From positions 248,001 to 312,000 of the forward strand of contig BCIG01000028.1 in NCBI GenBank assembly GCA_001599915.1: 64,000 nucleotides of DNA. The letters are read 5' to 3'. Under the pieces are notes generated by a model that saw nothing but the letters and a program-made list of their open reading frames with translations, did not search any database and was not told the DNA's origin. The position numbers and the translations under genes were made by a program. Positions 33,612 through 46,121 of this stretch are shown here, piece by piece (position 1 is the stretch's first letter; every line of letters begins with the position of its first letter). Source of the DNA: Symbiotaphrina buchneri (lineage: Eukaryota; Ascomycota; Symbiotaphrinales; Symbiotaphrinaceae).

Positions 33612-35987
33612 CTAGAGACGAGCCAAGCCAGTAGACTCGTACGTGCCTTGGTGCCAGGTGGGGACCTTCATGTCAAGGGCAGCACCGCTGTAGCCCAAGT
33701 CCTCGCCGACAAGCATAGCGCACTTCTCGCCAATGAGCAGCGCGGTCGAGTAAGTGTTGCAGCCGACGTTGTCGGGGCAGATCGAGAGATCGGCAACCTT
33801 CAAGCCCTTGATGCCGTGGACATTGAGGCGCTCATCGAGCACACCGTGTTTCACGATGCTGTTGCCTTCCTTGGGCGCCATGGAGCAGGTTCCCAGCGAG
33901 TGCCAGGTGGTCTCAACATGTCGCTTGACCCATTCCTCGATATGGAGTAGATCCTCCTTCGAGTACTTCAGGTCGTGGCGGATCTCGCGCGCATTGGAGT
34001 TCAGGAAGTTGGGCTTCGGGGGCTCGCCAGGCTCCAGAGGCATGGACCATGAGCCTAATATAGAGTCAGTTGGAGCATGCAGGAGTGCTGGCAGATAGAC
34101 GTACCATGTTGAATACCGGCAGTGATGTGGTTCTCGCCTGCATATGCAAGGGTAGTGGCCAAGTCCATGTCCCTGGCACGAGCAGGGGAATCAAAGGCAT
34201 AGAATGGATGCATGCTCGTAACCTCTCCAGCGTACGCATCCATACGACGAGCGGTCTCGCGAGACTTGATGTAACCCCAGACCATGGGTGCCATATCTCG
34301 CCGGTCATTCATGAAACCAGCATCGAAGTCAGGAGCTTCGTAGGGGTTCAGCGATGTGATGAAAGTGGAGCCACGAGAGAACGGATACTCCAGGAAGTGG
34401 AACATTGTGAAGAACTTGCCCGGGGGGAGGAGCATGTGGTCGCCAAACCAACTATGCATCGTCAGTAAAATCAGGGCATTCTACATCCGGCGCTACTTAC
34501 CCAGCAATGACGGAGTAATGCATGACTGGCTTGTCCGGCTTGTCTTTGAAGTAGCTGTCCCACCCACTTCGGAATTCCGGGCATGGCCAGCTGTCCATCT
34601 CCTTGAGTTCTTGCTCCGTGGGGCGGATCTTGACACCCGCCTCAATGCCATTGGTTGCCAGCGGCCCAGTGCCATTGGCGTTCCATTGTTCAAAGACTGC
34701 CTTCTGGACCTTCGGATTGCCCCGGACGAATTCATCAAATGATTCAGTCTCGGGCTTGGCTCGGTAGACTGCGAAGGTAAGGTAGTGATCCTGGAAGTTG
34801 AGGCCAACGCCAGGAAGATCGACGAGAGGCTTGACTCCGACCTGTCGGAGTTTCTTCGCATCACCTATGGTAACGATCAGATCGAGCTCTGGGCAAACGG
34901 TGGTGTCGGGTCATGACGGTACTTACCGATACCAGATCGTTGAAGGACAAGAGGAGAGCTAAGAGTACCACAGCTAATAACTACTTGCTTCCGGGCTTTC
35001 CATTGGAATGGGTGATTCTCGGACTTGGACAGGGGCTTTGTAGGAACAGTCTGCACGCCCACTGCGCGGTCGCCTTCGATCAAGACCATATCGCACTTGT
35101 GGTTGCACTGAAGGAATAGGTTGGAGTGGTTCCTCATGGTGCTGTGGATGTAGGCATGGGCCGAATCACTGCGGCGGCCGGTGTCACGGTTGATCCACTT
35201 GAGCCAGTGCTCAGCACCGTGTCCAGTGGTGAGATCTTGAAGATCGTCTGTGACGGGAATGCCCTGAGACTCGGCAGCGCGAAGGAAGTCCTGCATGATG
35301 GGGTAGGTATAATTGCCGAAGGAGACCTTGATAGGGCCTTCAAACCCATGCAATTCACGGTTGTTGCAAGAACGCTGGTATGTCTCGTGTTTCTTCATCA
35401 AAGGCAGAAGCTCCTTTGTAGTCCAGCCTTTGGCCTGGAAGTCGTCATAGTCAGAGGCCGAGGCTCTTGTGTACATCTAGAGGCGCTGTTAGTCAATGAC
35501 GACAGACCTTCGCTCTGGTCTAGGATGGTCTCAGGGAGAATAGGGCTCCTGGTCAGCCGTTCGATCTTGGTCGGCTTACCATGAAGTTGATGGAAGAACC
35601 ACCACCCAGGATGTGAGCACATGGCACGACAGCACGGCGACCACCCAGCCATTCCGATGGACGCGAGTAATAGAATGAAGCCGTCTTCGAGTTCAGTTTC
35701 ATGTTGCGGGGGTATATGCCTAAAGATATGATCAGTATCGGGTTGATCCGAGCAAGCACTAGGTCTGGCGACCATACCTGGTCGGTACACCCTTGAAACG
35801 GTGAGCTCTAAGAATCCAATGTCAAGGATAATAGCGATGCTTACCATGGGTTGTTCAGATTGCTCTCCCCTCCCTCAATCAAGAGGACTTGGAGCTTGCG
35901 GTCCAGGTTGGCCAATCGCCCAGCGACGACACAACCACAGGATCCACCTCCCACAACAATAATATCAACCTCTTTTGGGATCGTCAT
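33612..35987 (-). CDS. Peroxisomal alcohol (methanol) oxidase, GMC family
   Basis: Seven exons: 35987-35845, 35791-35778, 35719-35580, 35476-34927, 34864-34501, 34451-34105 and 34054-33612, giving 666 residues, close to the 663 of yeast AOX. The six introns are 49-103 nt; exon 2 is only 14 nt and encodes the VYRP of PWVYRPGIYPRN. The FAD motif is VVGGGSCGCVVAGRL. GGGSSINFMMYTRAS and CGTLSSPLVLQRSGIG are GMC signatures. Near the C-terminus are the catalytic His of WHSLGTCSM and Asn of NVGCNTYSTALLIGE. The last residues, TGLARL, form a PTS1-like signal comparable to the ARF ending in Komagataella. It oxidises short primary alcohols to aldehyde with release of H2O2. Whether this mould uses methanol or another alcohol cannot be told. 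Confidence 0.96.
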
Positions 35988-36110
35988 CTTCACTGATTTG
36001 CCTGGGTTCCGATGGGATGAGAATGGGCCTGCTCAGCAGAAGGAGGGAATGGCAATTTGGAAGAAAGGAAGAAGGGGTCCTCAGGAGGGGCCCGCCTTTA
36101 TGTCTGGGAC
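35988..36110 (-). promoter_or_regulatory. CT-rich leader and TATA-like element of alcohol oxidase
   Basis: Read on the coding strand, the 120 bp before the ATG hold a pyrimidine-rich tract (about 36040-36090) and a TATA-like CATAAAGG near 36096-36103. CT-rich tracts before the start are common in highly expressed fungal genes. No functional proof. Confidence 0.35.
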
Positions 36111-39100
36111 TCCGCAACCCCGCACTGGGCTCGGCGAAGTGGGAGTGCCAGATCCCGTATCAATACCTGTTCGTATTCCCACGAGCTATGTATGGAACCT
36201 TGAGGAGGGACTCGACGGGGTGCAGCTCAATGGGGGCACAAAGGCACCTCCTATTGCTCCGAGAGCAGCCACTGGGCAACGTCGCCTGCAGGGCATTGTG
36301 ATATGGACCGCTAGAGTAGCATCCCATGTTCGGAAGGAGCCATTTGGGGGTGATTGGCATGACGAGTCCTGGACAAGTAGGAGCGAGGTGGTGGGCAAGT
36401 GACCAGATGCATGGTGATCGGTAGCTCGATGTGTAGAGGCTAAATAGCTAGCTCAGCGCCGTAGATGTACCGTGCAAGTCCCGTCCAAGAGGAGATAGCT
36501 CTTTGCACACCAAGAGCGGCACTTCGATGTGGGGAAACTGGGTTAGCCCAAGGCTGTGCCGGATGACATCCATGCAAGACATACCCCGCAACTGCCTAGC
36601 TTTTAGGCTTGCCGTGTGCTACTCACTGATACGGTAGCTCCAAAGCTCACCTCACAGAGACTAATCGTTAGCCCATTGTGCGGAGCCGTACAGGCCATAA
36701 TGGAATGGTCCGGAGACTCGGACAAGAAAATTGTTCAGACTGATAGAGCAATAAGAGACCTGATTTTCATATATAAGATCAACAGTACGCCGTCGAAAAA
36801 AAAATTTGTCCGCTCGACGACAAAAGACGGTGGGGCACAGCAAGAAACCACAGGGAAAGGGTGCTTTCGGGTTGGCTGGGAAGGGATGGTTGCTAATCAA
36901 CGGGCGGCAGCAGATCCAGGTAGCCACGAGCGAAGTACGCTGGGTTATTATTGGGTGACGGGCGGGTAGTAGTGATGTAGAGAAAGGGGCTCTGAGGGTT
37001 CATTCCTCCTTTTCGGCTGACTTCGGTGTGAGGGAAGATGATCAAAGCAGAGATGAGAGGAGTACTTCGTATTGGTAGGTTCGAACGTACTCTGCCTTAC
37101 CTATCTGAAGTGAGCATCTCTGGTACCAAGGTAGAACTGCAACGATGGAAGCGTCGCAGCTCGCAGACGCCGAAACGACGAGGAGTCTGACGGCCCCACA
37201 TGTTTGCAGGAAGCTCGGCTGCCCTTTTTAGTGCCCGATTTCCCCGCAAGCCAAGTGGAACCGACCGGATTTTGTTTGGTTCGACGATCCGCTTCGACTC
37301 CGCAAAAGTGCGGGGCCCTAACCGACCACTCAATGGCGGGGATAACAACGGAAACAGCAAAGCAACGATAATGAGGATAGTCCGCACAACATAGCGCGAA
37401 GATAAGGAACGCAAGTATTTCGGATGAATGTGGTCGTTCAGATCAACCTTGCTCTGATCATTGAGGCATTCTCAATCTCGGATCCCGCAGATGAAATTTC
37501 CGAGGGCGATGATGCATCCTCTAGGTCCGTCGGCACGGGTTTGCCTGAGAAATCAACGCCTGGCCGCGTCGTCGTCATCATCATTATCTTTTCCGCAAGG
37601 GATTATCAGCAGTACCCCGGTTCAGACGGTCGAGATAGGGCCACTCCATGTGGGGTCGGTACAATCAATGCCCGTAGGCTAACTCCAAATGGAGCACATC
37701 CAAAGGTCATACAACGACGCGTCGTATCCGGGATAGATAGGATGAACCCCTCCGGCTATTCTGGATCTGCCCTGCCAGGCCAACTAGCTGCGCTGTACTC
37801 GTGCAGACCTAGCTAGCAGCTCCTGACAAATATACCGCTGTTCTACAGTCAGCTCAAAGGTCTCGACCAATCTCCTGTAACATGCATTGTCATCAATTAG
37901 CAGGCTGCAGGTTGCGTTCTACTGGCTGCATATTGCGGGGATGCTTCAACACGGTGTGATAACGATCTTAATGACTGGTGAACTCCTATTCGACACCAGG
38001 CTCCACGCGCCATTCGGCATTTGGTGTTCCTCTTGGCTGTAGGCTTCAGGAATACTTAATCCCATCAGTGATAAGAACTGTATAATGAAACAGCTGATGC
38101 CCATATTGGAAGGACCGCCAAGACATCTTGACTGTCCATGCTGGAGCCAGAGTGCCCACGAGGCTCCGCATGACGCACGAGCAGGCTGAATATCAACTTG
38201 TATATTGTAATCAGGCCCCTAAGCTTGAGCTGCGCACCCTGACAATCTAAATGGAAAGCAATGTAGGCCGAGTATATGATTGGATTCCGCCGGAAGAGCC
38301 ACTGGTCTCCTCTCAATTATGATTCGAGAGATGTGCACGATTGAGATTTCTGTACTCCTTGGATGAAGTAGAGAGGCAGAACCAAATAAAAGCTCTGGAA
38401 CTCGGAATAAAAAGTCCAGAATAGAGAGATGAATGGGATACATTGTGTTGTTATTTTGCAGCGCTCCGTCAGGGTCAATCACCCCTTGAACACGCTTGAG
38501 CTCTCTGCAGGGGAGATAAAGGGAGAAATCACCCATCATAAAACCTTCATCCACACCAAGACAAAAGGCTCAGGGCCGTGATCGCTTCTACCGACCACGG
38601 GCAACTGGGAGATTTGGCATCACATGGGAAGCACAGTGTTAATAGCTTCGGCCAGCATATGTTCCGTTGGAAGAATAGGCCTTTTTGGATATATATAGCT
38701 CGGTTATAGCCTGCTGAATGTGACCCTGTGGGGCTCGAGGGGTTTTGATCTTATCGGATCGGTGCCTTCAGGGAAAGCTATGGGTACCAGGATTAAGTGA
38801 TCGAGTGTAAGATTCACCATGTTTGGATGGATCCGGCAGGTACTCCGCCGAAGCTCAGTATTCAGGCACATAGCAGCCATAGCGCAAAAGTAGAACAGGG
38901 ACGAAAACCTTGACAGCATGCAGCCCTAATATTGTAATTTCGGAGATGCCCGTTGACATGTGTCCCAGAGAAGAGGGAAGTGGTTGTATCATGCAGTTGA
39001 GACAAGAGCCGCGATTTTCAGTGGACTGTAGCTGCCAAAGATACGAGGATACGATCCATGTCCCGCCGTAGGACAATGAGCTCTTGCAGTCCTCTTGTCA

Positions 39101-41615
39101 GCGAGATGAACAAAGCTCATGCTTGCGACTCCAGTGAACCGGATCATGAGGGACGATAGATCTACGTCGCTGCTCGTAGGTCGGTAAGAGACTTGCACTG
39201 TCATCGGTACCGCGCGCTGGACCGGCATTGCGACAAGAACATGAGAAAGACCACCGAAGTGGTTCCGCTATTGCGAAGAGTCTTCAGGCTTTGGTCGAGA
39301 GTATGGCGACATCCATTGCAAGAAAGTGACCATGTAAAGTGGGCCAGAGCGTCCGGTCCAAGACAGAAGCCCAATTCGAAGTCTAGGCGTTACTCCATAT
39401 GGCGGAGAGGATGGATGAAGAGCATAAGGGCTGAGACCCCTACTCAGCCTTGGACCCTTATTTTCCATCAACCGCGTTTGATGAACAGCAGAGCCCATAT
39501 GGGGACAGAGATCTGGCATTGATAATCTGTTGTGCCCTGATTGCATGCTTCAGGAGAGCATCGAATGCTCCGAGGAGCTGCCCGAGCTGGAAGAGTCCGG
39601 ACCCTGAGAGGTCTAATCGCCTCACCATTGTGCTCAACCCTCGTACCTGGGTAGGAACAGTGAAACAGCAAGGCAATGAGTCACTGCTAGTGGTCATATT
39701 GCGTAGTTTGCGCCCACCCATCCGGCTTGAACTTGGCGAGGTTTCAAGTACCACTCCAGATCCTCAGATTCGCGCGGGGGCGAGATGGCCAGATGCCCTC
39801 TAAGAAATCGCGCAAGTACCTTCACGAGTACTGAGGCTATGTATCCACATGGAAGGGGCAGCCCTGCCGGATACCATATCATGTAGTCTTCTCCAGGTCT
39901 TCCCAGGTCTCTTGTGCATGTCTGCGCTCTCTTGCCGGTAGTCCCGGTTCAAAAGGCAATTTGGCTTGCCCCTGAGTTGCACGATGCCTCTGCAATAGCC
40001 AGCTCCAGTTTGGAAATTCCTTGCCAGGTTCCGTCGTCCTTCATGAACAGACGCTAACGAACGGAAAACAACACCCAAGCAACGCCCAAAAGTGATGTTG
40101 TGCATGTACTTCTGGCGAAGACAGGGCTGCCAGCTGTGTATGTTAGTGCACTGATGACGAAGATCAGACAGAGTGAAGATACGCGAGCAAACACAAGTGA
40201 TGATGGCTAGACGGACTATTCGAGACAGCTGGAGCCTAGGATCTTCCCAGCTGCTTTACCGCCCAAAAGATGTCGCATCGATGTCGGCCATGCTCAGCCA
40301 GGAAGCCCTGCGTTGGCGAAGCCTCCTGAATGGTCAAGTCCCTTTTGGCTTTCTCAAGTCCCGCTTTTAGATAGAGTTGCGGCTGCACAATCCCCACCCA
40401 AACATGCTTCGGACTTCGGCCACAAATCAAGCCCCTTGAGTTGTATGCTTCTGCAGCTAGGAGGGGTACGTATTGCCAGCCTATGAGCGGGCAGCGTGGA
40501 CTTTTCGGGATGAATGATGCTCCGCTTCACCGGGACATTGGAACTAAAACATACCGGTAGGTCCGATAACTATCGAAAGGCCAAGGATCCGTTGACCAGC
40601 AAGATTATCATGGCAAATTGAACATACTTCGTACCGCAGCAGCGAGGTTTCGTCCATCTGCTAAGCTGAACAGAGTTCGGGAAAGTATTCGTAGCAGCTG
40701 TTAAACCGAGCGTACGAGTGTCGTTATCCGACTAGACCTTATCCCGTCCACACTAACTGGAACCTTGACTTATCTTGCAACTCCTTCATGACTGTGGCCA
40801 GATGAATTTGGTCAAAGTGGGTCTGCTCTCCAGAGATCATCCCAGTGAGTGGGCCATGTGCAGCTGGAGACGGAATGGTGTTTGAACGGACACCGACGAT
40901 CATCATCAAAAAGAGATGTCTCCTCGAGATATTATATACGTTAGCAAGGGCGGGAGCACCCGTTCACAGGGCTTGCGGCAAGGTTCTGCCCACTCCTCTA
41001 TTCGAGCGCCACGTATAAACCACGTAAGTCAGCTCTTCGCGTCCTGCTCTCGGCACAATGACTGATGTAAGCCTTGATCTCTTACCTGCTTGCTGCTGAA
41101 GTTGTGGGAACTCTGACGATAGGAGAAACTGGCGGGGTGTCGGCCGAATGCTTTGGTAGGTCAAGTTCACTGGAGCAACCCCTTTAACGGCCAGCAGAAC
41201 CAGGCTCGCAGGCCAGGAATGACGTTCCCCGAGCTATGGATCTGGCGCTTCTGATTGGGCCGGACATTGGACGACCATAAGGCTGGGAACCGCTAAGCCT
41301 GATTGATCAAAGTGAGGCGAGCATGTCACCATGAGGCTGTCGGTCTCACCCATACGCGTCCACGGCCTCAATCACCTCTTCCGCCGTCTTGTGCCTCATG
41401 GTCTGACACGCCGGAAATGAAACATGTCGGAGCATCAGAAGGGCCGGTGATTTTATAAAAAGGGCCTTGAGGCCGACGATAAGGCTTCTTGTGACCACCA
41501 TCGAGCTCCTTCGCGACTCTGTACCTCTTCAGCCTGATATTCTCCAAAACATACCTGAGCAACCTGACGCCCTTTTGGCGCCTTACATTCGGGCGTCTAA
41601 GCTGACGGCACTCCC
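36111..41615. other. Gene-poor stretch of about 5.5 kb
   Basis: I find no supported gene, RNA or mobile element. Open frames of up to about 130 codons occur on both strands without splice-linked partners. A minus-strand frame at 38219-38554 contains LKRVQGVIDPDGAL, which loosely resembles the C-terminal end of FAD-linked oxidases, but nothing around it supports that. Composition is ordinary and I see no RIP-like AT bias. The left end includes the distal alcohol oxidase promoter. Confidence 0.45.
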
Positions 41616-41624
41616 TATATAAAA
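41616..41624 (+). promoter_or_regulatory. TATA box of the 101-residue gene
   Basis: TATATAAAA lies 54 nt before the ATG at 41678, in the expected position for a core promoter. Confidence 0.5.
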
Positions 41625-41677
41625 CCATCTCAGCCTGCATGGTCCTGTCAACATCTTCAGACAGCCTTGCTTCCAAC

Positions 41678-42095
41678 ATGTCTACGTCAGAGAGCTACTT
41701 TGTCCCTGGTTATGGCATTTCTCGCCATGTCCTTCAAACTAATATTGGCCGGTTTCTCGGACCAAATGCCTTTGTTCGGCCCTATACACATCTTGTGCGC
41801 TTACATTCCTTCTTTTGAGCAAGCACACGGCTGACTGGCAGCCGAAGGGTCGCGATGGCTTTCTGGTGACCGCGCCAAATGCGTTGACCAAGGTCAGTTT
41901 TATCTCCTCTTCTGTTGAAGGTGGTCTCCTATCAGATTGCTTTCTTACCTGTATCAGAGTCAAATCGATGATATTGTCACCATGTCGAGAAAGTGGGAGG
42001 AACAAGCGGCGAGCAAATTCAGCCCTGAACCGGACGTAGCATATATCAATCAACCTATCCCAGTTTCGTCGTCCAGAGACAGCAGACGACGTTGA
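41678..42095 (+). CDS. Small three-exon gene, 101 residues, conserved-looking, function unknown
   Basis: Exons 41678-41794, 41842-41892 and 41958-42095. The introns (47 and 65 nt) both fall between codons: GTGCGC...CTGAC...GGCAG and GTCAGT...ATCAG. The joined protein begins MSTSESYFVPGYGISRHVLQ, continues through FLGPNAFVRPYTH, GRDGFLVTAPNALTK and SQIDDIVTMSRKWEEQAA, and ends SSRDSRRR. Each exon alone is too short to stand out, but the spliced frame is continuous and protein-like and a TATA box sits just upstream. It resembles short uncharacterised Pezizomycotina proteins with an RPY...GRDGFLVT core and a following LTKxQIDD helix (memory, not searched). There is no signal peptide, no membrane segment and no catalytic motif known to me. 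Confidence 0.7.
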
Positions 42096-43447
42096 ATCTC
42101 TCGGTCGTCGATGCGATACAAAAGTTCCCAACTCTGTTATTGGCTGTGCCAATACAACCATGAAGCTTCCACCGGCGTCAGTCTGTCATTGTTGGATTAT
42201 TGAGTCTTTCTACGCTATTCATTGATACACATCTCTGCAAGCATTTGGTTTGGTGTTTGGTTCGTCGGCAGTGTTCGTTGTTCAGGGTCGGTTTATTATT
42301 AAAACCTTGGAGTCGTGTCGATCATGGCAGAGATCTTCCCGAATCTCCGCGAGTAGTTCATCTTAGACTCATTGCTCGTGAGTTAGCGGATTATATACCA
42401 ATTTCTTAAAGTGCGTTATTCGGGAATACACAAGCTGCTTAATCGTACCAGATATTGCTCCTATTCATGAGATTGAATACCAGCCATAAGAAACTACTAA
42501 GAGCATCTGCCACATTAAAAGTTCTTTCACCCCTGCGCCGCAACAATTGGTGAGCCCCAGTATCTGTACAAAGCAGACTACCGTGGTTCTGTCTAAACAG
42601 GGGCAATTATTATCGGTATGAGAATTGTTACATTTTGATGGGTGCTCTACTGTCGTAGCCATATACCCGAGTTTATTCAGATCAGGACATGATGTCCTTT
42701 CTCGGGCATGGCAAGTTAGAAGCTCCGGGACAGTGTTCGGTATCTCCGCATTATCGAGGAAATCGACGTCATGTTCATTTCTGACCTTGCATTTCATCCT
42801 GAGACGACGCCATGCAGCCAAGACGCGCCGACACGGTTGAACTGCCAAATCGAACGAAGTCGCTTCTTGGCGTTCCGCTGACACTTTCAGTCTCGAATTG
42901 ATGCCCTGGATAAATTATGTGCCCGCGGGCCCTCGTCTGGGCAGATGCCTCGAAGTTTTATAATCACTGTTATTCAGAGAAGGCTGATGGAAGCTTTCAG
43001 CGCGGCAATTTTTCCTTCTTGCGATTATTCAAGTAATTTAAATGGCATGTTTCTTGAAGACAGGAGTCAGAACCCTAGTCCTCGTGGAGATCATCGGCAT
43101 GTCCACCCCGGCAACTTTAATCTTCTAGAGCTCGTAATTGGTGCGCAACCTGCCGAATCAAACCATAGCGTCACCTCCGTGACGGCATTAACTTGGCATT
43201 GCCAATGCAAGGCAGGTCCCTTGCTGGGAGATAGCCAGGAACCGATTTTCATTATGGTCGTTTAATGGTTTCACTTTTCTAAGGTCTTCGAGATTTCCCA
43301 CTTGCAGTGTCACAATGTCTGATGCATTCAGAACTGAAGCTTCGTCGGTGATCACCAGCTGCTGAATTTTATCCTTTCAGGGGCGGTAGGTTCGCCATAG
43401 CAATATCGAGTGCCAGTGTATGCTTGGTCATATGAACGGCTCGAGCG
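42096..43447. other. Intergenic
   Basis: About 1.35 kb before the kelch gene. Open frames here have no recognisable content. Confidence 0.45.
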
Positions 43448-46121
43448 ATGATAAACGAGGGCACGAATCAGGGAAGCTTAGGGCGTGCACATGCCGCCGA
43501 AAAGAGTCATGATACTCAAACATCCAATGATACCCCGGTGAAAGGGCACCGCCGACGTGTGTCAGTGTTCAAGGAGATTGGCCTCGATGATGACCTGCCC
43601 CCATCACCACCTCCAGACTGGGAGTCCCTGGTCAGAAGTCCTTCTACGGCTAAGGTTTCCACTGATAGGAGGCGTGGAAAGCTCACAAAAATAAATAAGA
43701 GAAAAGAGTCTACAGACTGCGGAGCGGACATTGATGCAGTTGCCAATACCAGCCCACCTCCTGCACCTCTTGGTCGATTATGGAGGCTGGTCCTCATAGG
43801 GCTTTTCGTTGCCGTTGTCTTGCCGTCGATACAGAATCCTATCACTGGTAATATCGAGTATTTTGATGTTACAGGTGCCAAAGCACCACCGGTGCAGCAC
43901 ACGATAAGTGAGAACACCTCACTCGACAGCGCTTCCTTGGATATGGAAAGGAGAGAGGGCACTGACGGCACTGATGTGTGCGTGAGGTGGAGCCATCAAA
44001 GTATATCTCATCCCAATGGTGCACTACATTGTTGGCTTACTTACACTCTATAGCTGCAGTGGTAAACGGCACACTGTACGTTTATGGTGGCCGCTCTTCC
44101 TCGGAACCAAGTCAAAGTCAAGATACATGGAGTAAGCACATCGTAGTTTTACATTGAAAGTCATCTGACGATGTTACAGCAAATGAATTCCTCTCACTGG
44201 ATCTCACCAAAACCTGGCAAATCTCCTCCCCAACGCTCAAAAGCCTGGGGCAACCTTCCGGACCGCCGCCTGTCGCTAATGGATATTTGTGGCATTCCCT
44301 TACATCTCTCTTCCTATATGGAGGCGAGTTTTCGGATAGTCCAGCAACATCCCCTGTTCCGTTCGGACTCTGGGAGTATAATCTCGGCAGTATTTCATGG
44401 ACCGAGCATAACTATCCTCAAACATCAGCTGGTAACAATTCGGAAGATGATGGTCAAGCAATACAACGAGCTGCTGAAGGTGCTGGACTTACGGTGCCAG
44501 CTATTGGAAGAGGCTACTACTTTGGAGGGCATCTGGATGGCTACACAACTGCAGGATGGTCTCAGTCCGTGCCCCGCGTATATTTGAAGTCCATGATTGA
44601 ATATACGATGCCTGGATACGCGAACGATGCCGTGTACTCTCTTGCAGGAGGTCAGACGGCCGGTTCTGATGGTGTCTGGAGGAACATTACCGAAGGAGGC
44701 GATCAGGACTCGGCCGGCTTTCCTGAGAGAGCAGACGGCATCTTGGTTTATATACCTGGCTGGGGTGATGAAGGGATTATCCTGGGCCTGGCGGGCGGCA
44801 CGAACTCAACCTTTGTGAGTACCGATCCAATGAATACGTTCTCCGCTTACAGTATTCCAGAATCAATTGAACGTCATCGATGTCTATGACATTGCAACCT
44901 CAACCTGGTATAAGCAGAGTACCAGCGGCCCCACTCCGGAGCCTCGCGTCAATCCATGTGCAGTGGTGGCAGCCGCAGCGGACGGTTCCAGCTTCCAAGT
45001 ATACCTCTACGGTGGTCAGAATCTCATCCCCTACGGAGAGCAGATCCAATATGATGATTTATGGATGGATTCTCACGGTCCCAAGCTTCACTTGGATACA
45101 AGTCGACACGTCGAAACAGTCAAATCCACCGGCCAGAGCTGGCCATACCTGCGACATATGGGATGGCCAAATGATTGTGGTGGGAGGGTATGTAGGGCAG
45201 AATTTGAGTTGTGATAGTCCTGGAATCTACGTGTTCAACCTATCCTCGCTGGAATGGCAGAACTCCTTCACGGCTTTGAGCGGGACGGATCCCGAGGTTG
45301 AACTTCAGAATGGCAATACTTCTGCTCTTCAAGGGAGCTATGGCTATAGAGTTCCTACCATTGTGCAGTCGATCATTGGTGGAAATGAGCAGGGCGGCGC
45401 GACAATCAGTGCACCTTCTGAGACACCGACAGCTGGGCCACTCGCAACAGGGGTTGCCCCTACATATCAGATCTCTCAGACAGTTGTCACGGAGGCAAGC
45501 AAGACGGTGCAGACGGTCCCCAGTGAGGTTGTCGTCACCATGTCTGATGGCTCAGTGAGCACTGAAACGGCAGGTCAAGTTGTCACCGAGACTCGAGGGA
45601 CTGTCATCACCGAGACCGCACGACCTGGGGGCAGCACTGGTCTTGCCAGTAGCAGCAAAGAACACAGCTCCGAGACAAATGTTGGTGCCACAGTTGCAGG
45701 GGTAATTGCAGGAATCCTGTTTGTCCTAGCATGCTATCTGGGATTCTGTACATGGATCTACAAGCGCCAGCTTGCCCTGTACAAGTACCGCGTTGCAATG
45801 GCGCAGCGTGCCTCTGCCGGCGAGAAAGGACAACGAGGTATCGGCCTGTTTGCGCCGGTAGATAGTTCGTCAACAAATGAGCAATTGCCGCACTCCAGCA
45901 GTGGAAGCAGTGGACGGAACCCTAGCTTCCAGTACGGTCGCCAGGACGTTGCAGGATACAGGACGATTCCCGTTTCTACTGGAGACGGACTTGGACGTTA
46001 TGCTACGCGGACCAGCTCGGACAACAGCTCCAGCGAGGATCTGATGGCAGGGCAGGAACCCAGCTTTCTTGGGGTTATGCTGAACCCTAGAAGGAGTCTA
46101 CGGGTCATCAACAGGGACTAA
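43448..46121 (+). CDS. Kelch-repeat membrane protein (cell-wall anchored type), frame-interrupted
   Basis: Four exons: 43448-44000, 44054-44131, 44180-44814 and 44861-46121; introns of 53, 48 and 46 nt. About 840 residues if the frame were continuous. A cytoplasmic Ser/Pro/basic N-terminus leads to a first membrane segment (LWRLVLIGLFVAVVLPS). Kelch-like blades follow, marked by LYVYGGR, LFLYGGEF, YYFGGH, VYSLAGG, VYLYGGQ and MIVVGGY. Then come a Thr/Val-rich stalk, a second membrane helix (VAGVIAGILFVLACYLGFC) and a Ser-rich tail. At 45061-45068 an ATGGATGG tandem duplication shifts the frame between YDDLW and ILTVPSFTW; one ATGG copy would give continuous text. Relatives are annotated as wall-anchored or kelch proteins. 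The role is probably at the cell surface. Confidence 0.82.

Noticed and set aside
27216-35987. A secondary-metabolite gene cluster around the methyltransferase, MFS and oxidases
   Set aside because: No PKS, NRPS, terpene synthase, P450 or cluster regulator is present, and MBF1 and the DsbA-like gene are housekeeping genes.
37070-37100. tRNA-like GGTTCGAAC
   Set aside because: The flanks cannot form a T-stem, and no acceptor or anticodon arm lies at the right distance.
38219-38554. Possible C-terminal remnant of an FAD-linked oxidase (LKRVQGVIDPDGAL)
   Set aside because: The match is a single short motif with nothing else of such an enzyme nearby on either strand.
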